Positions 56,659 through 64,000 of a stretch of 64,000 bases of DNA are shown one piece after another (positions within the stretch are counted from its first letter, which is position 1; every line of letters starts with the position of its first letter). The translations under genes and the position numbers were made by a program. The DNA comes from Penicillium oxalicum (lineage: Eukaryota > Ascomycota > Eurotiomycetes > Eurotiales > Aspergillaceae): assembly GCF_001723175.1 (NCBI RefSeq), contig NC_064651.1, positions 992,001 to 1,056,000 of the forward strand, in the 5' to 3' direction. The notes beneath the pieces are model-generated. The model searched no databases and was not told the DNA's origin. It worked only from the letters and a program-made list of their open reading frames with translations.

Positions 56659-57809
56659 ATGCCGTTCTCTCATCACAGTCACTCGGGTCAATTTTGCCCT
56701 GGCCATGCCAAAGACTCCCTCGAGGAGGTCATTCAGACCGCCATCAAGAAGAAGATGCAAGTCTTTTGTCTGACGGAGCACATGCCCCGCGAGGCCGTTG
56801 ACTTTTATCCTGAAGAAGTATGTTCCCCCTCCAATCTTCCATCTTTCCGACACCAGGCCAAGCTCCCAAGACAATTGACTGAACAACTAAACCTCTTTTC
56901 CTCCCTTCCCCTCCACCGCATAGATTGAATCCGGCGAAACAGAAGCCCACCACATCAGCAACGAACAAGCCTACTTTGCCGAGGCCCTCCAACTTCGCAG
57001 CAAATACGCCTCTCAAATCTCTATCATCATCGGCTTCGAGTGTGACTGGATTCGACCCTCATCACTCACCCTCATCAATCAGTCACTGTCTCGCCTCCCC
57101 TTTGAATTCTTCGTCGGGTCCGTGCATCACATGCACACGGTCCCCATCGACTATGACCACGAGATGTATGCGCGCGCCCGTGAGATCGCCGGGGGCTCTG
57201 ATGAGCGTCTCTTTGAAGATTACTTTGATGCGCAGCTGGATATGCTCCGTGCCCTCAAGCCGCCGGTCGTGGGGCACTTTGATCTTATCCGGTTGAAGAG
57301 TGATGATCCGGAGCGGAGTTTCAAGACTTGGCCGGGGGTTTGGAGTCGGATTTTGAGGAATTTGGACTTTGTGGTGGAGTATGGAGGACTGGTGGAAGTG
57401 AATGGGGCTGCGCTGCGAAAGGGGATGAGTGAGCCTTATCCCAAGGCGGAGATTTGTGAGGTATGTTTGATGTCATGGTTTCTGCCATGGTGTTGTCGTT
57501 CCTTTTTTTTTCTTCGTCTTCTATTTTTCATACCACTGGAGATGCTAATTCCAAGTCTAGGAACTCATGGCTCGGGGCGGACGCTTCTGCCTCTCGGATG
57601 ACAGTCACGGGGTCGACCAAGTGAGCCTGAACTTCCACCGGGTCCTGGAATTCTTGAATGGCGTCGGCGTGAATGAGCTGCATTACCTGTCGCTTGTCGC
57701 GGAAGAAGGAGAGGATGTGACTCCTGCACCGGACGATCGATTCCCTCGGACCAGGATTGCTGCGGTGCCGATGGAGGAGGTCCAGCAGATGGCCTTTTGG
57801 GAGGTCTAA
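56659..57809 (+). CDS. HIS2: Histidinol-phosphatase, PHP family
   Basis: Three exons, 56659-56817, 56924-57460 and 57561-57809, encode 314 aa. Both donors are GTATGT, acceptors are TAG and all phases are zero. The enzyme removes phosphate from L-histidinol phosphate, the penultimate step of histidine synthesis. PHP metal-binding motifs are visible: SHHSHSGQFCPGHAKDSLEE at the N-terminus, CLTEHMPRE near residue 37, GFECDWI, FVGSVHHMHTVPIDYDHEMY, VVGHFDLIRL and FCLSDDSHG near the C-terminus. Length is that of fungal His2. No signal peptide; cytosolic. Confidence 0.95.
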
Positions 57810-59647
57810 ACAAGCACGGTGTGCAGGAAAAGCGCTCGCCAGTGAAGATCCTTTTTCTTGGAAAGGGTCCGAGAGACCACGGCGTGGTATAGGAAGAGCT
57901 TCCTGTGTCTCAATCGGATATTGAACTGTGTGGTACATTCTATTTTCAAACAGGCGACACATATCGGAGGCTCCTGGTTAGTAGGACGGGAGGGGACTGA
58001 TCTGTAGTAAGGGCCTGGGAGGTGTTACGCACATTGCAAAAAGTGTCATGGGCGATACGACTCTACTGAAGATTTCAATGCTGCGAGTTTTGGAATGGCC
58101 TCAGATTCGTGTATCAAAGTAGAAAATACGTACTACCCGTGGCCACTGTACTGACAATCTCTTATATCTGGGAGGGAATCTTCATACACTGGTATCAGAG
58201 ACGAAAATTTACAAACGACTACATACGGGCAGTGCAGCACGATGCTCAAGTCACCTTTCCTCCAGATACACCAAGAAAAGGTGGTATAGCATCTAATGCT
58301 TCTTATCCACCATGACATACCCGTCCTTATTCTATCCAGAAATCTTAAATGTCGAAAAATGGAATGTGCGTGGAATGTGCTCATGTAAAAACCATCGACG
58401 AGCAATATACTTTCCCGCGCCAGCCTCCAGTACAGTGCTGGGCCAGAGTCCTTTCACATGCACAATTAAAATTCCGATGACTTCACACACACACACCTAA
58501 GCTCGAGTCTGTCACCCATGGGTCCTAATCTAATGCCCTTTATCGAGTCACGATCAGCGGAGTGGGGGAGGACAAAATGTAATTGAGCAGTCGGAGTGGT
58601 CGCCCGTGTCGTCATTTGCCACTGCACAGACTTAATATGGAGGTGCTACGGATCCTTCAGGGTGTCCGAAGGGGGACTGGGGGTTTTTTTAAATCTAGTA
58701 ATAATCTACTGAGGAGCATGGTCATGACTGGCAGAGAGAGCAAAGAGTGAAATAATGGTTGTGCGGAATTATGAAGAATGACAATGCTGAGAGAGAGCTT
58801 TCTACTTATGGTGTTTGATTGCCTGGTGAGTATAGGTGGAGATCGTGAGTCCTAACTATAAAATGAAGGAAGTTGACTGGGTTCAAGTGTAAGCCAAAGT
58901 TTCAGTTTTGGAAGGGTCAGGGTCTACAGTACAATGCGAAGGCTCGACTAGTGACAGGAATAACGCTCAGGCACCGCGATGACGATTGGCCAAGACATGG
59001 ATATTGCCTCTTGACACGGGGAGAGAGTCATTGAATCAGATCATCAATTGCTCCGCGAGATTTATGAGCCAACCCGTGGGGGTAAGTAGGTATAGCCTCA
59101 GACTGACTCGTAAGTATTCATGAGGGGGGGGTTCTCATTCTGGGAATAAATATATGAACCTTCTCTCATGGGTTATTGGTTCAAGCCTTGCAGATTGACC
59201 GAGTGAGAATCCTGTGCGGAATATGACCTCAATCCACGCCGAGACAATGTCCGTGACCTTTTTGGTGGGGAGAGTTTCATGACTCTGGGGAAGGAAAATC
59301 ACGTCTCATGCAGGAGAGTTGACACAGCGCGGCAGTCGAATCCGTTTCTGCAAGTGACAAAGCGGTACTTTGTCGTTCCAATGCAGAGAGGGGAGAACAG
59401 ATGTACAGTCCAAGTACTCCCATCAGTACAGTCCGACAGTCGTCCACCCCCCACTTTGAACGCCAAAGTGGAAAAGGTGGAACCCCGCGGAAGATTGGCC
59501 CCCTCGTCTTCGGGAAAAGCTTCAGCTCCGATTTCCTCTTAATCTCTTCTCTTTCCACATCCTTCGAATTTATCCATTCGGCCTCTTCTTTTGATCTCTC
59601 TCCTCTATTTCCATATCTCTCTCCAATACACATCACATCAATCCACA
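57810..59647. other. Intergenic region between HIS2 and FKBP genes
   Basis: About 1.8 kb with no supported gene. The pyrimidine-rich stretch at 59530-59640 is the likely FKBP leader. A short (CA)n run occurs near 58487-58497. Confidence 0.55.
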
Positions 59648-60552
59648 ATGGGTGTTGAAAAGACTGTCCTCAAGGCCGGCAACGGCGTTGACTTCCCCCA
59701 GAAGGGTGACAACGTTGCCATGCACTACACTGGCTGTCTGTATGACGCCAGCGCTGCGGCCAACCACTACATGGGCCAGAAGTGAGTCTTTTCTTGGTGG
59801 CTCATGATCGTGGCGGATCTGGCGATGGCCGCATCAATCGCGCTCGAAACTCTTTCGTTTGCTCATCATTCTGTTTTCGCGTGCAGGTTCGACAGCTCCC
59901 GCGACCGCGGCACTCCCCTCGCCAGCCCCATTGGCGTTGGCCGTCTGATCAAGGGTATGTGTATAACCGGTGATGTTTGTGCGCGAGGATTGGTTTCCAT
60001 TGGATTGGAACCCGACACTCAGCCTGCGCGGGCGGGGGAGCAATTGTACAATGGACGCTTTACTAAAACTTCACGGTCCTCAACAGGTTGGGATGAGGGT
60101 GTGCCCCAGATGAGCCTCGGCGAGCGCGCCATTCTCGACATCAGCCCGTGAGTATTCATTTCCCCTCCGTGTGTCCAAGGAGCTTTGAACAAAGTGTTCT
60201 TGTGCTTGTTTTGTGCGCTATGCGCCATTGATTGAAGAAGAGCACCCTTGACTGATCTCCTTGTCTCTGCCAGTGATTTCGGCTACGGACCCAAGTATGT
60301 GACCTCAAGCCCGTCAAATATCGACCCGCGCATAATGCTGTCGATGACTACCATCATATCGGCTCAGACTACTAACAGCTTCCTTCTTCCAGCGGCTTCC
60401 CCGGCCTGATCCCCCCCAACTCCCGCCTGGTCTTGTAAGTCTTGGACTAATGAAGTTCGACGTGTGAATTGCTTCCTTTGAAGATCGGATACTGACCTGG
60501 TTGATTCCTCAGCGACGTCGAGCTTGTCAAGATCAACAACAAGACTGCCTAG
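59648..60552 (+). CDS. FPR1: FKBP12-type peptidyl-prolyl cis-trans isomerase
   Basis: Six exons, 59648-59781, 59887-59954, 60087-60147, 60274-60294, 60393-60434 and 60513-60552, encode 121 aa; every phase closes, even across the 21-base fourth exon. FKBP12 isomerises X-Pro bonds and is the receptor of FK506 and rapamycin. Pocket residues are in place: Tyr of MHYTG, Phe-Asp of KFDSSRD, GVGRLIKGWDEGVPQMSLGE with the pocket Trp, Tyr of DFGYGP, and Phe of LVFDVELVKI. Between MHYTG and FDSS there are about nine extra residues (CLYDASAAANHYMGQK) compared with human FKBP12, ending exactly at the exon 1/2 join. No signal peptide, so cytosolic/nuclear. It is small and single-domain, so Fpr3/4-type proteins are excluded; which fungal FKBP12 paralogue it is remains open. 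Confidence 0.93.
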
Positions 60553-60974
60553 ATTTAGACTCACGGATTCATCATCCTCGCCATGCTTGTTTCTAGCAGC
60601 GAATTTACGATATCATCATCGGCTGCTCGCATTTTTGGAGTATACCTAGCAAGTCTCCATCAAAACGATAGGCGTACGGACAGCCAGGATGATTGAAAAG
60701 GTTTGTTTTTTTTTTTTTTTAAAAAAAAAGGACATCTATCACGGTTATCTCACGTGGCAAGCCAGCCCGTTCCTGTAGACGACTCCTTTTCCAAGCCCTG
60801 ACCAGGGGGTGTGCCTGGACCTGCGAATCACGGCCATCTATAAATGTACCTCGACCATTTTCATCCCCTCGTCCCAAGCCTCGTAGTCTATATGCAGTCT
60901 TTTATCTCTCTTCCCTTGTCCCTTTCTCTGAAGACAGAGCTGCTCTACTCCAACCAACCAACCTTTCCTAGATT
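60553..60974. other. Convergent intergenic region with a T14A9 tract
   Basis: Between the 3' ends of the FKBP (+) and AlaX-type (-) genes. Its only notable element is T14 followed directly by A9 at 60707-60729. Confidence 0.6.
60707..60729. repeat. T14A9 tract
   Basis: Fourteen T followed without a gap by nine A, so self-complementary. Lies in a convergent 3' region where it could act in termination or 3'-end formation on either strand. Confidence 0.7.
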
Positions 60975-61856
60975 CTACACAACCGCATAACTCACCCGAC
61001 TATTCCCCTTACTCCTCGAAATCTTCTTCACCACCGTCTCCCCACATCGATCCGTCGTCTCAACATGCGTCCCCCCACAAGGATACACCTCCGCCCCAAC
61101 AATCCGCACCACTCGAAACTTCTCCTCACCCAGCGCCAACAGACTCCGATCAGGCCGTAAATGCTCCAGTCCTTCGCGCGTGAAATCCGCTTCATCCCAG
61201 AACTCAATCTCCACCGGCATCCCCCGTGCAATATACTCGTTCACCCGCGTCTGGATCGCCTCCTTCCACTCTCCGCCGATACTGCCGCGGAACTCGCACG
61301 AGGCGCTGTCGGGGAAATGCGACGCCTTGAGCTCGTCAAAGTCTGGGACTTGGGATTCGAGTAAGTGGCGTACGGCGGAGCCGAGGACGTGGCCGGCTGT
61401 GTGGAGGCGGGAGTAGAGGAGGCGTTTGGCGGCGTCGACTTTTTGGATGATGGGGGTGTTGGGGGGAGGGGGGGATGAAGGATTTGTGGACGTGGACGTG
61501 GGTCGGATGAGGTGGAGGACTTGGCCGTTGTTTGTGGCGTCCATTCGGGCGGAGAGGACTTGGAAGATTGCATCGGCGTCGTTGAGAGAAGGGGGAGAAG
61601 GAGAAGAAGAAGTGCTGGTGGTGGTGGGATTGGCAAGGAAGATGTAGCCTTCATCCGAGGGCTGACCGCCACCTTGGGGGTGGAAGATGGTTTCTTTGGT
61701 CACGATAATGTAGTCATCTTCCTGGGCGGTTTTGAAGAGAGATTGATTGATCTCATGAAGGGCCGAGATGGGCTGAATGGACTGGATGGTGGTTTCGAGT
61801 TGGAGGAGTTTGGCATCGTGTTGATAGGCCAGGTAGGTGGGCGTGTTGGGAGACAT
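60975..61856 (-). CDS. AlaX-type alanyl-tRNA editing protein
   Basis: Single exon, 293 aa. Free-standing AlaX proteins resemble the editing domain of alanyl-tRNA synthetase and hydrolyse mischarged Ser- (or Gly-) tRNA-Ala. The zinc-site signatures are complete: His152 and His156 in RLHTAGHVLG, and Cys260 and His264 in VYPCGGTHVETT. N-terminal family motif TIFHPQGGGQPSDEGYI (about 56-72) and C-terminal VKKISRSKGNSRVSYAV are also clear. Two low-complexity Ser/Thr/Pro insertions occur near residues 77-90 and 119-133. No synthetase catalytic domain precedes it, so this is a trans-editing factor. The 5' leader contains a (GAA)n microsatellite, read as (TTC)n in the transcript. Confidence 0.92.
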   Translation of the reverse strand: MSPNTPTYLAYQHDAKLLQLETTIQSIQPISALHEINQSLFKTAQEDDYIIVTKETIFHPQGGGQPSDEGYIFLANPTTTSTSSSPSPPSLNDADAIFQVLSARMDATNNGQVLHLIRPTSTSTNPSSPPPPNTPIIQKVDAAKRLLYSRLHTAGHVLGSAVRHLLESQVPDFDELKASHFPDSASCEFRGSIGGEWKEAIQTRVNEYIARGMPVEIEFWDEADFTREGLEHLRPDRSLLALGEEKFRVVRIVGAEVYPCGGTHVETTDRCGETVVKKISRSKGNSRVSYAVV

Positions 61857-62635
61857 AATTGTGGAGGGAGTAAGGAGGAGGAAGAAGAAGAAGAAGAAGA
61901 AGAAGAAGAAGAGAAGAAGAAGAAGAAGAAGAAGAAAAGAAGGGAAATAATCTAATTAGGAGGAATACCCTGACGAAAGCACCAACATACAAAAATTAAG
62001 AGAAAGTGGAGAAAAAGGAAACGTGGAGAGTGTCTATGTGGGGGAGCTGATATTGACAATTTGGGGTTCAGAGAAAAGAGAGTGGAAGTAAAAGTCAGAA
62101 TGGAGCTAAACTCTCCTCCTATCAACATTCAATTTGTCAATTAACTCTCCCACCATTGATGGCGATAACGGTGGTGGACCGGACCACTTATGGACAGTAG
62201 AACTGGGCCTCGGCTGAAGGACCTCCACTGGGTCTTTTTTTTTCCCGTGCAGGACACGCCCTGCGGTTGACATGGGTATGCTACAGTATATTTTTATGTA
62301 TTTTGATTGCATGTACATGAACTGAAGCAAAGGACTTGTACTGCCACTTAGGTGGTGGCCATGTAAAACATGTACCTTGTCGGTAGATAACCAAGTACAC
62401 TTCTACTCCACTTGGTCAAATGACAACCGTGGCATGACATCTCTGACCAAGTCTTGCTTGTTGCTTCCGACCCTCGCATGTATCAGTGCTTCCTTGTTCA
62501 TGGATTAGCAATGGAGAACACCATGATGTCCGGCACATTGTCGACACTCGAGATATTGACCAGGAGCTCAACTCATAGCCCGTTCAATTCATCTCCACAC
62601 ATCATTTCCCAAACAATTGAGAGAGGTGAGGTTCC
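61857..62635. other. Intergenic region upstream of the AlaX-type gene
   Basis: Promoter and leader of the AlaX-type gene and 3' flank of the carboxylesterase gene. Apart from the GAA repeat nothing is seen. Confidence 0.6.
61881..61936 (+). repeat. (GAA)n microsatellite, interrupted once
   Basis: About 56 bases of GAA repeats with one GAGAA interruption, starting about 25 bases upstream of the AlaX-type ATG, so probably transcribed in its leader as UUC repeats. Confidence 0.85.
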
Positions 62636-64000
62636 TCATCGCGCAATACTGTTGATATAAGCCATTCCCGACGCGCGGTAGGTGTCCGCTTCCACGTAAG
62701 TCTCGCGCCGTGGCAAGCGAAAGACAAAGTTGGACGACTGAGACGAATATCGAGGCCAGCGCGGTATCCCAGAAACTGGTCGCATGGAATGAGTCAGCCT
62801 CGACGAAGGAAAAATTCACTCAGACAAGCAGATCAAATCAAATCAATCAAGTGATATGATGAATATTCTTGAGCATTTCATAGAGAAGGAGAAAAAAAAA
62901 ACGAAAACGTAAAAAAAGTCAGCAAACGACACCTACCTCCATGCCCATTCGGATCGAGATCCACCACAAAAGACGTCCACATGCGAGCAGCTAATTGCCC
63001 CAACGACAGTCGAGCCGGATCGGTTCCTAGAGGCGTGATATCTTGAACGGGGTTTGCAAAGACAAATGGAATCTGTGACCACGTGAAACGCAGGGAAAAG
63101 AAAATCCAAGAACATGTCAGTTGCAAACGATCCTCCCTTTCCCTCTCCCTACACATATTGGTAGCCACGGAAATACAAGATGTGGGATCTCACCTCGGCA
63201 AAATGCTGCACTCCGATCGTCGTCGTCGAATTGAGGGCCGGAACATCCCAGCGGTAGGAATAGACATGTCGGGTGAATCGGGACATGACCTGTGCGAGCA
63301 TCCGACGCGGCGCAACCATGGTCAGATCTCCCGCCATGGATGAATAGCGCTTGTATTGCAGTCCCTTATCGGGCCAGGTGACGTTACCCCAGCCGTAGGG
63401 ACATCCTGCGGCGGAGATGTTGGGATAGTATGAAAGGAGACGGGTGGCCTCTTGGTGGGTGAGAACCCAGCGTTTGGATGCTAGGTGAGATTGTGGGAGA
63501 TACATTATTAGCTGAAGCGGAGATCATGAGAAGAAGGGGTAGAAGCAGTATTCAACTCACCCGTCAATTCAGCAATGCAATCCTCGTCCGTATCGACACC
63601 CGTCGTCCCAAAACTCGTCCCTTCATCGGTATTCGTACCGAGCAAGATGGGTACTCTGGCAATTTTGCCTTGGCGATAGCTGATCTGTGGGTACTGCGTG
63701 ATGAAGTGGCCATCAACCGTAGCGAACCATTCAAGTCCCTCGAAAGCATTGTCGTAGAATGTTTGGTAGGGCAGATGTCGAAGACATTGGAGCGTGTTTA
63801 TAGAATTGGTGCATCTGGTGAGCAAATCAGAAAAAGAAAGAAAAAAGAAGTATCGTCTAGCTTGAAAGCTTTTTTCTCAAATCTGACTCATGCCAATGTA
63901 TTCTCTGCCCGTACGTAATCGAAAGGCAATGGTGCGTCTTACCCTGTCCGCTGGACGATTCGATCGTACATGGGTTGATGCCACTCGGTGCCGTTGTAGG
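62636..64000 (-). CDS. Type-B carboxylesterase/lipase, C-terminal part (truncated by the window edge)
   Basis: The gene runs in from the right edge; its start and catalytic Ser lie outside. Visible exons: >64000-63943, 63814-63561, 63480-63194, 63072-62937 and 62775-62636, all with GT/AG and closed phases, giving about the last 290 residues. Such enzymes are alpha/beta hydrolases, usually secreted, cleaving esters or lipids. Family marks: TLQCLRHLPYQTFYD, FATVDGHFITQYP, VPILLGTNTDEGTSFG with the catalytic Glu, APRRMLAQVM, VYSYRWDVPAL, and VQHFAEIPFVFANP with the catalytic His. The C-terminus is FRLPRRETYVEADTYRASGM ending SIAR. N-glycosylation-like motifs (NVT, NST) fit secretion. Substrate cannot be told. 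Confidence 0.9.

Overview
The window is nuclear DNA of a filamentous ascomycete, most likely of the Eurotiales (Aspergillus/Penicillium type). Genes are monocistronic, lie on both strands and are broken by short introns (about 60-160 nt) with GTRNGY donors, CTRAC-like branch points and YAG acceptors. The proteins are of the kind seen in that group: an AmdS-type acetamidase, a CatA-type large catalase, an Msb2-type signalling mucin, a Bem1 scaffold and a division-1 chitin synthase. I see no operon, CRISPR array, rRNA, intact transposon or recognisable secondary-metabolite cluster.

Layout, left to right: 3'(2'),5'-bisphosphate nucleotidase (461-1522, +); intron-containing elongator tRNA-Met (1764-1873, -); DUF1774-like membrane protein (4306-5373, +); chitin synthase (6676-10452, +); acetamidase (11745-13860, -); large-subunit catalase (15186-17566, -); AFG1-type mitochondrial ATPase (19499-21604, -); Bem1 scaffold (22895-25644, -); a doubtful small gene (27472-27900, +); divergent pair THP3 (29812-31510, -) and VPS36 (32050-34017, +); a fungal protein with a likely mitochondrial presequence (34945-36810, +); an unrecognised acidic/basic protein (37409-39192, -); a 6.8 kb stretch with no gene I can support (39193-46000); MSB2-type mucin (46001-49246, +); MTP18-type mitochondrial fission protein (51353-52386, -); ATP synthase subunit k (53817-54314, +); AcpS-type phosphopantetheinyl transferase (55159-55695, +); histidinol-phosphatase (56659-57809, +); FKBP12-type prolyl isomerase (59648-60552, +); AlaX-type tRNA-editing protein (60975-61856, -); and a type-B carboxylesterase running off the right edge (62636-64000, -).

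The genes are mostly housekeeping and do not form one pathway. Loose themes are cell wall, polarity and signalling (chitin synthase, Bem1, Msb2), mitochondrial function (AFG1, MTP18, ATP synthase k, AcpS) and endosomal or nuclear export machinery (VPS36, THP3). Exon boundaries were worked out by hand from splice motifs and reading phase. Where the phases do not close (37409-39192 and 27472-27900) this is stated. I found no clearly new biological system. The most unusual features are the gene-free tract upstream of MSB2 with its opposing C21/G22 runs, a 658-nt BEM1 intron carrying complementary dinucleotide repeats, and three places where protein-like sequence changes frame by one base.
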